Origin: Acarospora socialis
Lineage: Eukaryota; Ascomycota; Lecanoromycetes; Acarosporales; Acarosporaceae
Reading direction: 5' to 3'
Length of the DNA: 64,000 nucleotides
Assembly: GCA_025617375.2 (NCBI GenBank)
Contig: JAMYGW020000011.1
Location: 682,001-746,000 of the forward strand
The notes beneath the pieces were generated by a model. That model was not told the origin of the DNA. It was given only the letters and a program-made list of their open reading frames with translations, and searched no databases. Positions 9,481 through 21,045 of the stretch are shown one piece after another. A program made the translations under genes and the position numbers. The first letter of the stretch is position 1; each line of letters begins with the position of its first letter.

Positions 9481-12400
9481 ATGTCCCAACCTCCATTGCG
9501 CCATGGTCAATCCAGCAGCAACGATTATGCCAATGGATATCATAGCAGTGGTTCCTCCCATCGCTATGAGCAGAGAAGCGATCACGATGATTATCTCGGC
9601 CGGAACGGTGGCACAGCGGCCGGCCGTGAGCGCCAAGGAGGGGGTTATGGTGGCTTCGACGATACGACACCACTGGCGAATTCAGACGTTCAACAGTCAC
9701 ATTCTTGGGCACAGGTACCAGAGCCTGCGAATGGAGGTTGGCATGAGGACGGTCAGCAAGAGAGTCGACAACGAAGCGGACAGAGTAGGGACAGGAACGG
9801 TGGGACTAGGAGGGCTGCGGATGGCCAGGGATCCAGGCAGATTGAAGGTTAGCAATACCGTGTGGTAAGGTGTTAGGATACCTTAGTGCGCAGGTCGTGC
9901 AGTTTCATATTTCCCGGTGAATCGAACGCTATGATTCCATCACACAACTCGTGGTAAACTGAGTGCTTGGATTCCGTAACGCCTCTGTTGTCTCTCTGTT
10001 AGGCTGATTCTCTTGAGCGGAAGCTATGGCTAACTTCTACGTCACTCTAAAAGATGTGCTGCAATACATCCAACAAGACTGGGATTTTATGACCAGAGAT
10101 GACTGCGTGCCGGTGCAGATTGCCCTGCAGTTGATGGACAGTAGCACACTGGGGCGAGCGGACAGATACGACGACTTTCAGGAGACCCACCAACAACTTC
10201 AGAAGGCATTGAAAGCCATAGTGAACGGTATTGGCCCCGGTCCAGCGTCCGAGATTTCTTGACTGATGTTGGTAGAACACCATCAGGGTTTCAATAGCTC
10301 CATCGGGACGTTTCACAAAATCCAATCCAGCATACAAAGTTCTCAAAACAGAGTTAGGACCTTGAAGTACTCTCTAACACAAGCAAAAACCAGTCTGTCG
10401 ACCACCAAGCCAGAGTTGAAAGGCCTAGCTACCTCATCTCAAAACTATGACGGTATGCTTCAAATCCTCAACCAGATGTAAGGGTATCCCTCAGCGACTT
10501 AAAATGTCAGCACTTGCTCATTGACTTTATAGCGAGCAATTGCAGCTAGTGCCTGAGATTCTTGATGCCCGAATCTCAGAGAAGCAGTTTCTTACAGCAG
10601 TTGGCGTCCTTCAGGACGCCCTGCGCTTAATTCGAAGGTCTGAGTTGGAAAACATCGGTGCTCTGAGCGATTTACGTGTATACTTTAGCAATCAGGAAAC
10701 GGTACGTCCAAGATCTGAGAGTCTGCATGTCGCACGTGGCTGAAATCCGTCCTCCAGTCACTCACCGACATCCTGATTGAAGAGGTACATGAGCATTTGT
10801 ATTTGAAATCACCATACTGCCAGGACCGATGGAAATCATATTCTCAAGGTCCGAATGAAGCTCTTGTGCCTGATCCTCCCGTAAGGTCTTTAGGTACTTA
10901 TTGTTTGCGTATACCAGATATACGTACGTGGCTAACACTGTTCAGCAAACAATGGGCCGAAGGCCTTATATACATTTCTAGCCAAGCTCAACACCAGCTC
11001 ACCGGTGAGCAGGCGCCACACTTTTTCCCAGGGTATAGTATATAACTAACTTCTCCAGATGACCGATGATACCTCTCGCAATCTGGAAGCAGACAGCTTC
11101 CAGTACATGCAGATGATCATTGAGGCCTTGAACAAGATGGGCTACTTAGATATAGCCGTGGATCGCATGGTTCAGAGGCTACCGGTCGAGCTTTTTATAG
11201 TCGTGGACAGAACCAATAGCGAAGTCGATCATCGGCATCCTACCCATGCTCGCGGTTACAAGAAAACAGAAATGCATACTATCGACTTCAACTTGGGTCG
11301 AGGTGAGGGGCCGAGTAGCGTTCTGAATGACTTACTATGGACTCTTTTCTCGAAGTTTGAAGCCATCGCGGAAGGTCATCGAGTTGTGCATGATGTGATT
11401 ACCGGCATCGCCAGAAGGGAAGGGCATCTACATGCAGAATCTTTGACGTATACTTTCAAAGAGTTGTGGAAGCTTTATCAGAGTGAAGTACGTACTGCAA
11501 CATCATGGTGGAAATGTAGCTAAGCCAGTGTAGATGCGATCCTTGCTCCACGACTATCTCTCGACGGATGGCAATGCAGCTTATCGCTCTGACCAGGCAA
11601 CAGCACGTGGAAACAACATCTTTCAACAAAACCACCGCGATAAGGCAAAGGTGATATCTACCAACTTTCATCTAAATTAAGCAATGCTGACGGAGCTGCA
11701 GAGATTGTTCAAGCTTTCGAGCATAGACAGGGATTCTGTTGAAACGAGTGCAGAGCAGGAAGATTTAGATCAAATTCTACAGTCATCGGTGCCGGGCCTC
11801 GTATCAAAATCCAAGCGTAGGTCAGATCTAGCCACCGGCCAGGGTAGATCAACCCATGACGGCTCGGCGACTGGCCATAAACTACTCGCCGAACCTAGCG
11901 TCTTCAACATGAGCGTACTCCTGCCACCATCTCTTGCTTTCCTCCACCGGCTGAAGGATATCGTGCCGCCGAGCTCAGATATCGTTATCAGCACACTGAC
12001 GTCGTTCTTGGATGACTTCCTCATCAACGTCTTTCATCCGCAGCTCGATGAAACAGTGACCGAACTCTGCTCTCAAACTTTCATTGAGCTTGACGCTTTC
12101 CAGGAAGATCCACAGTGGTCACGGAATGCTCGAAAGCCTATCTTCAAGGTACGTTAGACCCTTGCATGGGGGTTTACTTGCTGAGACTTGTAGGGTACCT
12201 CGGCCTTTTTTGGCATCATTAAAGCTTTCTGCGAAATGCTTGATACCATCCCACAGGATCAGACCTTCACTCAGCTCATCATCACGCAAATGGTGACATA
12301 CTACGACAAGTGCTTCGGAATGTACAAAGGTAATTTCATCTAGGGTATCTACATTGTGATGACTTTCGCTGACACAGCCAAGCGTTGGTCACCAGAGTAC

Positions 12401-13578
12401 AAAGCCAAGCCCAGGGCGGTGTCCGGCCCAAGACCGCAGCAGCATTAGTTGAAGCTGGCGAAGCCCGCAACATTGTGAGAAACCTGTGGCAGGCAGATCC
12501 TAGCGACTCTCACGAATTACTTAGTAAAGTATGCAAAAGGCGTCGAATCACTGGCGCATGTGCTGATCGTGGCAGGAAATTGCCCTACTGATCTCGCAAA
12601 CCAATCAAAAGCCTCTCGAACCCTACGACATTATCTCCGACCGCAAAAGCGTGGCAACGCTTTCGTTATTGTACACAAGCATGGTACGATTGACACGCTG
12701 TCAGCAAGATCCATCAGCTGACTTCATGTAGCAATGGCTCGCCAGCAAACTGGCTGGACTGCGACATGTTACGGAGAAAGTGGTGGATTCCACTAATCAG
12801 GAGTCAGGCAAACTCAGGCAGAGTCGTCGCTGGACTTTGCTCAATGCTACAAAAGCCCGCAATCCCTCTTCGCCGGTGTACCTCCCATTGACCTCAGAAA
12901 CGGCAGAGTGAGACCGTCCAATATCCGCTATGTGGGAGACTTACTAATTCGAACAGTGCCTTTGATGGGATTGTAAATTCCTTCCGAGAGCTCTCCATGA
13001 CGGTCCTTTTCACACTCCATGTTGATATCAGATGTGGTATCATACACATGATCGAGCGTTCCTTGCATGGGAAGTACCTGCTCGATCAACCGACCAATGA
13101 AGCCGACTCCAGCGTACTGTCGTTGAACGCAGATCTTGTGAGCTTCGAGGAAAACATTTCTAGCTACCTCCGAGAGCGGGAGCGGACCTTCATCACCACT
13201 GGCTTAGGTCTTCTCCTAGACCAGCTCCTCGTGGCTAATGCGTCCCATATCAAGGCCATGAACCTCAATGGCTGCGGCCGCATGCAGCTCAACATCCTCG
13301 TGCTACAGCAAAACCTCAAGAACATTGAAGGCGATGTAGCGTTGGTTCGCAGCGCGCAGTTTTTCGACTTGTTCACCGAGGGACCGGATACAATCATTGC
13401 TAAAGCCAAGGAGATGCATGGCAAGGATCTTGGATTCCGTTACGAGGAACTCAAAGTACTGGTTGAGTTGTGCTATTCGGAGGGCATCCACTCCTCCCGG
13501 CGAGAGGTGGCCGTGGCAGCGAAGAGAGCGTTGAGTGATCATCTGCTAGCGCTCTCGGAGCACATGTGGCAGACTTGA
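9481..13578 (+). CDS. SEC8: Exocyst complex component Sec8
   Basis: Sec8 is a rod-like subunit of the exocyst, which tethers secretory vesicles to the plasma membrane at growing hyphal tips. Fourteen exons fit: 9481-9847, 10054-10227, 10276-10477, 10533-10701, 10758-10893, 10946-11004, 11059-11487, 11534-11650, 11702-12148, 12194-12329, 12383-12528, 12576-12683, 12732-12907, 12957-13578; 1,095 residues. The N-terminal 122 residues are Gly/Ser/Arg-rich and disordered. The Sec8 domain follows with DVLQYIQQDWDFMTRDDCVPV, GFNSSIGTFHKIQSSIQSSQ and AKTSLSTTKPELKGLATSSQ, then a largely helical C-terminus ending ALSEHMWQT. The first intron is long (206 bp), with a GCTAAC branch-like site about 20 bases before its acceptor. 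The donors of exons 5 and 10/11 were chosen by phase (donor at 10894, acceptor AAG at 12382) and are the least certain points. Confidence 0.94.
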
Positions 13579-15511
13579 AGAGACACCTCAGAAAACTGGC
13601 GTTAATGGCGAGTTTGGGATGGCAAGTTTTGTTGGTCATCATATTTTAATATGTGTAAACCGCTGGTCAGTCTTCGCTGATTGTATATATACCTTCGTCA
13701 CTGCTCTTGCGAGTGAAATTTCTTGTACGAGTACAAGCTTGGAAATGGCAAAGAAGTCTTACCTACCCTCTATAAGCTAAGACTTCCATCCTGAGATGCA
13801 TAGCACGGCCAGAAGGTAATAATGATGAATGCATATCATCGAGAAAGTAACCACCCTGAGAAGACCCGGGAAACCCCCCACATTGATTATTCAAGTAAGC
13901 CAGTCTTCCACCTTCTGGTTCATAGAGATCACATGTACGGTCACATGGATGGGGCTCGCTCGAAAAGGGTTGCACGTGGTCTATTCGACCCCCACCTCTA
14001 CAACCTAAGGTAGGTCGGTGAGTAACCCACTGTCTAATCAAATCATCCAATCAGTTGTTGCAGTTGAGCACATGATAAGCATCACGTTTCCATCACAAGA
14101 TTCCTGTGGAGGGAGTCGAGCTAAAGCTTTTGATCCATGTGATGATGCGCCGACCTTACTTCGAAGTGCTGTCGTCTTCAACAAGCGATCTCGTTTGTAC
14201 AATGTGAAGCTCTCTGTGTCACATGAAGGGCTCTATAATGAGCTAGCTATTGTGGATGATAAACACCCACGAAGTATGCATAAGATAGGTAGGGTTGAGC
14301 AGTTCATATACATTTGCCTGTGTCATGTGAACGTGGAACCATAGCACTGAGAGCAGTAACCCTATGATCAGTCAAGTACATTATACTTGCACAACTTTAG
14401 CCGAGGACGCTCAACACCAAAGCCCGTTTCCCGTGCTCATGGATCAGGTGATAAGTACTTGAAGGGTTGAATTGCGACAGTTCACTGATCAAGACCATTC
14501 TCCGGTGGATTTAGGGAGTTACAGGTTTGCATTGAAAAGATCAGAAGAGCTTTTCTGACTTTGTTTTCGTCCTCTCTTCTGAAGAGACCGATACATACCT
14601 AACTCGAGTTGCAGCGCCGCCTCGTCAACGGCCTGAGCCCGCTGACAGACGGGCTATCTCGAAAACTCGTGACCTCGTTCCCTGTGAGTTTGCTTTCTTC
14701 CTTTACTCCAGTATCAACCATCGCTGGGAGACATTTGGAAATCGACCACCAGGCTACAACGATACTTATCATGGCATACCACGATCGCACACATCACCGT
14801 CTGCCGGGTCTGTTTGTTGATGTTCTGTGCAACATCACCGCCTCGGAGCATCATGGGCAAGGCTTGTGTAGCTGTCATAGCACTAGCTACCAAATATGCG
14901 CGGAACTACTTTCGTGCAGCTATTGAAAACTGCCCGATATGAGGCCAAGGCTGTGTACGACGTTCGACGCAATCAGCAGTTCACAGCCCCCAGAGGGCAG
15001 AGGACCGAGGACAACACACAGATCGCATCACGCGTACCCTAATACACATGCTTTCCCTGACCACGTGCTAACGAATGCAATCAATATCTCTAGCAATCGC
15101 GCTCTCTCGAGCAGAGAAGGGCTTCATACGACGAACTACTGCGGTATTGCGTTGCCGACGGCAAGTCACCATTGAGCGCAAACCCGACAGTCTCTCTGTA
15201 GATCAGTCGAACACCTTCCGACACCACCTATCTTCGTCGCACACGCACTTTAAATCTTCGACCGGTCAGGTGTTCTATGGATGCGAACGACTGGCGCCAA
15301 AGGTGTTCATCCCGACCCGGATTCCCTAGGTTATCTGGTTCATCATCGTGCAGCAACCCGCTACGACCGTTACTCGTGTAACGGTACTGCCGGACAGCAT
15401 ACACTTCTAGGGCATTTCAACTAGCCTGACAACAACCTCTTGACTGATTTAGAAGATCCGTTCGTAGCTATTAAATCCGCGCACATTCCTTCAGCAAAGC
15501 TGTCCTCAAGT
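13579..15511. other. Long intergenic/5' leader region upstream of the bHLH gene
   Basis: About 1.9 kb with only short, unconvincing open frames. It contains two perfect CACGTG E-boxes, at 13973-13978 and 15062-15067. A long leader or unseen non-coding exons of the downstream gene are possible. I see no RNA gene or repeat. Confidence 0.5.
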
Positions 15512-16593
15512 ATGGCGGACACAACGATCTATCAGGAACACAACGCCCATCATGATACGGCTAGGAAAGGCAAAATACATGCTGTGGACCAGACAGGGCA
15601 TTCTAACAAGAGGAAACGCGATCATGACGGTACCAAGGACAACCCGCGCCCCGGAAGTTTCAAGCGGGCCTCACCAGCCAACGGCGCATCGCGAAACGGA
15701 ATCAATCTGGGTGATCCATCAGGCGCATCATTTCTGGCTAGTCAGAATGCCTCAGGCAATGACGAACATGAAATGCCAAACTCTTCTGGTGCACCCCATG
15801 ACTTCAGCGCCTTGACCCAACAACTGGTTCAACATGCAGCTACTCATCACAATGGTGGACAGCACAGCGCGTCCGAGGCAGCATCAACTGCTGCCGCCGC
15901 CCTAGCGGGAGTGTTCCCGCAGATGACCATACCCCAGCCGACCGAAATATCTTTCGCCAGCAATACATCTAGTGGCGAAGCGGAACGGCACCTGGATTCT
16001 TCTTTCAGCCTAGGGGAGCACGAAAGCGATCAGAACCATTCGGGAAACCAGCAATACAACCTCGATGTGCTTCGACAGTCCACCGGATCGCAAGTACAGG
16101 CCGCTCGGGAGTCTTCAAGCAGTGGTGGCGTCAAGCCAGCCGTAGGATCCGATGAATGGCACAAGGTGCGTAGAGATAATCATAAAGAAGGTAAGCGCTA
16201 CACAGATTACCCAAGCTCTCCACGAACACTGAATTGACCCCAACAGTCGAACGACGCCGGCGCGAAACCATCAACGAAGGTATAAATGAGCTTGCCAAAA
16301 TCGTCCCCGGCTGCGAAAAGAACAAAGGCTCCATTCTGCAACGGGCGGTCTCCTTCATCACTCAGCTACGGGAAAACGAGGCGCAGAACATCGAAAAGTG
16401 GACGCTCGAGAAACTCTTGACTGAGCAAGCCATCGCCGAGCTCAGCGCAAGCGTCGACAAACTCAAAAACGAGTGCGAGCGGGCTTGGCGGGAGGCCGAT
16501 ATATGGAAGAAGACCTGTCAGAATGCGGGCTTGACACCAAAGACAGAGGACCAAGTCGACATCGGAGGGGGTAATGGCAGTGGCGAAAGCTGA
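15512..16593 (+). CDS. bHLH transcription factor of the Cbf1 family
   Basis: Two exons, 15512-16190 and 16247-16593, with a 56 bp intron inside the basic region; 341 residues. The N-terminal 215 residues are polar, Ser/His/Asn-rich, with an Ala-rich stretch (STAAAALAG). The bHLH spans about 220-285: basic part VRRDNHKEVERRRRETIN carries the H-E-R residues that contact CACGTG, then NEGINELAKIVPGCEKNKGSILQRAVSFI. A coiled-coil leucine-rich tail follows (LTEQAIAELSASVDKLKNE). Yeast Cbf1 binds CACGTG at centromeres and at methionine genes; filamentous homologues regulate sulfur or CCAAT-linked genes. The start at 15512 is the first ATG in frame; the frame is open further up but without ATG. Two CACGTG sites upstream would allow self-regulation (inference). 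Confidence 0.9.
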
Positions 16594-17771
16594 GGGTCAT
16601 TATATCAGCGCCGACTCTTATTTCTACTTACGTCCTTGCTTTTCCATCTCAGTGGCGTAAACTCATTACCCTTTCTTCCCATCAAAAATACGTTTGGGTG
16701 GCGGAGCCTATATCTCCTTCGTTGGAGGGTTGCCTTATACGATCTGCTCTGTCCTTCCCCACGCAGCGTGTACATGACTGACGACCTCTGTTTCCTTTCA
16801 TGTTTCATTCCTGCATCGGAATGCGCGCCCAAGCACTTGTCCTTGAATATATTTCCTTGTTCCTACGCGACGTTACTTGCGGATCACGGCGTATTGGGCT
16901 TACAAATCCCGCTGGTTTGATATTCATAGCACTACACGCTGTGACGGGATAGCTGCCTGATGAAGAATCATAATGAGATTGGGAGAACACAATTCTTGCT
17001 ATCACACTGGGCTGGTAATCTGTCTGCCCTCACTTGTAATCACACTCCACACTCACTTGTGTGCTCACATATGATCTTGCTGCCCACAGGATTGAGCTAT
17101 TAGTGTTAGAATAATGATTATGGATTGAGAACTGTGAGCTTTGACATCAATTTCTCATTTCTTTACTCTGATTTAGGGTGGCCGACATTTTTGACCCGAC
17201 CCATTGTGAAAAGATGCGTAATTTTGATTGCTTATTGTGTAATTTTGAAGCCATCTTGTAATTCATAAAGCACTTGAAAAACCCTATGACTTGACTCAAA
17301 AATCATACATTTCTGATCGCTTTTAGTCTTGATGCACTGCTTTGAAGTTTTGAAAAATTTGATGGGGTAACTGCTATACCGGTCAGAACAGGCAGTAAAG
17401 GGAACCTCAAGGCACCACAACCACTGACCCGGCGGCCAACTTAGTTAATGAGAATAACTAAGCTCAGTTGTACTGTATCTTTTTCGAATACTATGAGCAT
17501 CTAAAGCAAGATAAATGTGTCAAAGCAGCACGACTGAAGCAAGTCTGCAATATGATAGACAGACATTATGTGAGAAACAATTGCTGATGGTCAGTCGATG
17601 AGGTGATCAAATGTGAAGAAGGTGCATGCTGTGACTTGCAAGGTTCATCACACCCATCATCCAAAGTCTGTGTTTGCAGCCCCGTTCTCCGGATTTCACA
17701 GGCTCACACAGACGATCGAGATCTCAGTTTGACATCTGTCAGCAACTATTGAGCTGAACAGATGCGAGGAG
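16594..17771. other. Intergenic, AT-rich from about 17,000
   Basis: The first 300 bp look like the 3' UTR of the bHLH gene. From roughly 17,000 to 17,770 the base composition shifts towards A+T, with many TTTTGA/TCAAAA words and no open frame of note. It borders the damaged metabolic genes at 17.8-20.3 kb and may be a relic of a repeat or of mutated duplicated DNA. No terminal repeats could be recognised. Confidence 0.45.
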
Positions 17772-18369
17772 ATGAATTCCTATCCCTTTAAGATCGTCGT
17801 CCAGCCAGTCTCGCCGGAGACGCAAGAGCATCTCAACAGACACATCTGGTGTGCTCAGCTCCTCGGCGACCCGACTCTAATACCGATCGAAACCCCATCC
17901 CGAGTATGCAAGCCCGGCACCGAGAATTCGTTCCTGGCTCAAACACTCCGTACCGAAGACGCCATCACGGCGTGCCAGTCGTTCTACAAGTTACCTCGAC
18001 CGTCGCCGGCGGACTCGAATTCGGACTCGGACTCGGTGAACCTAGGGGAGATGCAGACGTTGTATTGCATCGGCTCCGGCCTCAACGGCCATGAAGACAT
18101 CTGTCACGGTGGCTTTCTGTTCCCTGGCACTGGATGAGATCATGGGTTTGATTGTCCGGCTCTACCCAAAGGCCTCAAATCCATATACGGTCTACCTGAA
18201 CGTCAATTTCAAGAAGCCCCTTCCGACGCCTGCCGTCATACTCTGTCGGGCTTGGTTCACTAAGCTGCAAGGCCGCAAGATGTGGGTCGCGGCTACTGTG
18301 GGGGACGGAGAGGGAAACCTGTATGCTACCGGAGAAAGTCTCTTTGTGGACGTTAAAGAGAAGCTCTAG
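17772..18369 (+). pseudogene. HotDog-fold thioesterase of secondary-metabolism type, frame-broken
   Basis: Two abutting frames together look like one small HotDog thioesterase of the kind found beside fungal polyketide and related gene clusters. The first (17772-18137) begins NSYPFKIVVQPVSPETQE and runs to GHEDICHGGFL. The second carries ALDEIMGLIVRLYPKASNPYTVYLNVNFKKPLP, which matches the usual continuation, the central helix and beta strands, and ends GESLFVDVKEKL. The switch occurs near 18118-18125, where one base too many is present, too short for an intron. Either the gene is inactivated or this is a sequencing error. It lies next to a truncated methyltransferase and a truncated UbiA-like gene, which favours decay. 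Substrate is unknown. Confidence 0.72.
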
Positions 18370-18500
18370 ATCCAAGTTATCTGTCGCTCAGTGAGCGACT
18401 TGTTCAAACATGCTGTGAGGACAGGTCTTTCTTTACTGGCTCCTTACATAGTTCAGATTTCTACTAAGAGCTTCAAAAGTCTTTCAGCATTGTGAGATTA

Positions 18501-19770
18501 TCAGCTGTGGCCGGCCGTGTAGGGTTTTCTTCCTACTATGACTACCATGTCCATTCCAATGCCGTCACCTCTTTCCGTCTCCATCACTGTCCTCTTCCAT
18601 AACTCTCTAAAGTTTTCAGAGGTGCCGAGAAGATCAACGTTTTTCCCCGATGCAATGGCCCCAATTTCTTCCAGCGCCATGATGAAGTTGTCCGTTGATG
18701 CTCTTCGCAGGTTGTCGGTGATTGGTAGGCGAAAGGAGTCAATGAGCTCGAGCTGATTGGAGACAAAGATATCCGCGAGGGATGAAATGTATCTGCAATA
18801 TCCAAAGATTGAGTTTCTCATCGATATTTGCGAAGTCAAGATCTCAAAAACGAGGGGAGCTTTTAGGGATTTAGGGGAGACAAACGTGAAGTCGAGGCCG
18901 CTTTTGGCACAAAATGCTTGCCATCGAGCCAGCAACTCTGTGCTGCTCTCGGTACTAACTGATGGACTGGGTGCGTGGGCGTGGAAGGTGGCGCAGTCCA
19001 ATTCGTCCCACTGGATATACCCACCCGGCTCTATGATCATCATGGGTGGAATCAGCTCAGAACCGACAAACTAGAGTACGCCATAACCTCCCAACATATC
19101 ACCCTAACGGTCCCCAACCCGGGATCCCGCATTCTTCCGAACCCTTCGAATTGAAAGGAACTCACTAAGCAGTTTCATGATGTTCTTCAAGAACGGTATC
19201 GGGTTATTGTTCTTGATGATAACCGCAAAGGTGCGCACGTGGACAACGTCGAACTTTTCCACCAAATTGTGAGGGATCTCGTCAAAAACGTCTAGAACCC
19301 GCATGGTGACATTGTGCGGCAAGTACTCGGTCGCCGGGAGATAATTGGAGTTGACGTCATAACCCTCGAGCTGCCATGTCGTAGGACTTTCCTGGGCAAG
19401 TTCCAAGAGCCAGCATCTGCACACGGGACCGTGTTCCACAGGTCAGTGAAGTGGCCATATACTACGAAGAAGCCGGAGCAAATGTCTCGTGCAGGGCTTC
19501 TCCCGTGTTGGGAACAAGATCCCCACCGTCAAAGACAAGCAAGCTGCAACGAGAGGGGGAAACCCACGCATTTCCAGTGCCCACATCTACAATCCGGAGA
19601 TCCGGGTTCGCCGTCAGGATGGCCGGATGCAGTAGGTAACGGAGACGGCACCTCCACATGAAGTGTTGAACGTACAGCCTGTCCGCTCAAACGCTTTAAC
19701 TAGTTCAAGTAACCTTGGGAGGGGAAGGGACAGCAGACGTTGCTGATTCGCGGAAGCCTCTTGCCAGCAT
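18501..19770 (-). CDS. LaeA/UMTA-like SAM-dependent methyltransferase, 5'-truncated
   Basis: Small-molecule methyltransferase of the fungal UMTA/LaeA-like group. Exons read from the minus strand: about 19739-19770 (start missing), 19568-19678, 19166-19416 and 18501-19030. Conserved blocks are RGFRESA, then VQHFMWRCRLRYLLHPAIL, the SAM-binding loop DLRIVDVGTG followed by CWLLELAQE, the second strand LEGYDV, and FDVVHVRTF. KPGGYIQWDELD appears once the 134 bp intron (19031-19165) is removed. The end KPYTAGHS is typical. Family members have 50-100 more residues before RGF; upstream of 19770 the frame stays open but has no convincing start and runs antisense into the UbiA-like gene. The donor at 19738 (GTCTGC) is weak. 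Probably a relic, with splicing still intact. Confidence 0.68.
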
Positions 19771-19779
19771 GTAGTCTTC

Positions 19780-20349
19780 TTGTATAGACGTTGCCTTGGC
19801 CGCATGGAGGTCACCATGATGAGCCTTGTTTTCACATGGATGTATAACGACCTCGAAGGCGCCGATGACAGCTATATCACCCGAAAACTCATCAACTCGA
19901 TGGGACTTACCGCCTGGAGCATCGGAACCACTTTAGTCGCATGTGGTCACGACGAACATACTTTGGATCCTGCTGGCTACCACTGGTTTGCACTTGAGGG
20001 TGTGATCATCTTTACAACACTCCATATCCAGGATTTGAGGGATCAAGCTGGAGACTGCATCCGTGGTCGGCAAACGACACCTCTGGTTTGGGGTGACGGT
20101 ACCGCAAGATGGAGCATCGCCGTACCTATATTGGTCTGGTCCTTTGTCTGCCCCAGGATCTGGTCTCTTGATGTGTACGGGTTTCTTGGACCTGTGATCC
20201 TTGGTGGGACAATCACATTGAGGGTCCTGCTCTTCAGAAGCGTTGCGGCTGATAGGATGAGCTGGCAGCTTTGGGGTTTATGGATCAGCTCAATCTTTCT
20301 GCTACCACTTTATCGTAACCTGAGTGTTTTCAGTGGACTTCTCCACTGA
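19780..20349 (+). CDS. UbiA-family membrane prenyltransferase/terpene cyclase, N-terminally truncated
   Basis: A 189-residue membrane protein fragment. It shows both aspartate-rich signatures of UbiA enzymes: YNDLEGADDSYITRKLIN near its start and QDLRDQAGDCIRGRQTTPLV in the middle. Four or five hydrophobic segments follow. Full-length family members have about 280-330 residues and another 80-100 residues with two helices before the first Asp motif; these are missing here. The fungal branch with a ND..GG/ADD..R-N/K-L-N motif includes membrane terpene cyclases and prenyltransferases of secondary-metabolite clusters. It abuts the truncated methyltransferase head-to-head at about 19,790-19,815. 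Probably not functional. I cannot tell the substrate. Confidence 0.65.
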   Translation: MYRRCLGRMEVTMMSLVFTWMYNDLEGADDSYITRKLINSMGLTAWSIGTTLVACGHDEHTLDPAGYHWFALEGVIIFTTLHIQDLRDQAGDCIRGRQTTPLVWGDGTARWSIAVPILVWSFVCPRIWSLDVYGFLGPVILGGTITLRVLLFRSVAADRMSWQLWGLWISSIFLLPLYRNLSVFSGLLH

Positions 20350-21045
20350 TATAGAACGATTCTTGTATGACTAAACGGAAAGACAAGATAAGAAAGCAAT
20401 CTGCACAATTGCCTGTCAGGTCATGATTTTACTTCTTGAGAGTTAAATCTCAACTACATGTTTCTTTACCACTTTATCTCTTCTTCATATATGTCAGAAA
20501 TTGAGTCAAGATACTAAGTAGATGTTGAAATTGAATGCTCAAAGCTCTTAATATTAGATGTCTTCTTCTTGTTATAAGTCTTGAGTCTTAAAAACTAAAA
20601 GTCTAGATACACAACTGATGTGGATTAAAACATAGTCAAAATTCACGAAATTTGCCTAATTTGCGGCAAACTTTTGACGTGTAACTGTAGAGCCTGCGTC
20701 AGGCTTACTAATCACTTATCGGGCTCACATGCACCTCCTATGTTATGCTTGCCCGCATTCGGCACTAACATTTGCCTCTTCCTTCACCACCTATTCCTCT
20801 CCGGGTCTACAACGGACTAGAGTAATCAGCCAAGTTCTTAACTCATGTCTTTCTACTATTCCACATTTCTTTGACGTTTCTCTCCACCACAGTTCTCCAT
20901 TTCCGCATCCCGTCCGTTGTTCTTCACGGCTTCCCAACCCCACCTCCTCAACCAACCCGCTCGCCCACCTGACTTCACCAGTTGAATTATTTCACTCTCT
21001 TATCTTTTCACAACTTCAGTTTCTCGAGTGAGCCAGACAGCAACG
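20350..21045. other. AT-rich intergenic stretch and CDC34 5' leader
   Basis: From 20,350 to about 20,690 the DNA is AT-rich with nothing recognisable. From about 20,750 to 21,000 it turns strongly pyrimidine-rich on the plus strand (CTTCC, TCTCC), typical of the promoter/5' leader of a highly expressed fungal gene, here CDC34. Confidence 0.5.

Noticed and set aside
10894-10945. SEC8 exon 5 ending at the earlier GTAAGG (10881)
   Set aside because: It leaves the next exon in the wrong phase; the donor at 10894 restores the conserved KALYTFLAKLNT.
17000-17770. Transposon remnant
   Set aside because: AT-rich, but no terminal repeats, target duplication or coding trace could be found; listed only as AT-rich DNA.
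18501-19043. Stand-alone 180-residue methyltransferase
   Set aside because: It lacks the SAM-binding loop, which is found in upstream exons with good splice signals.
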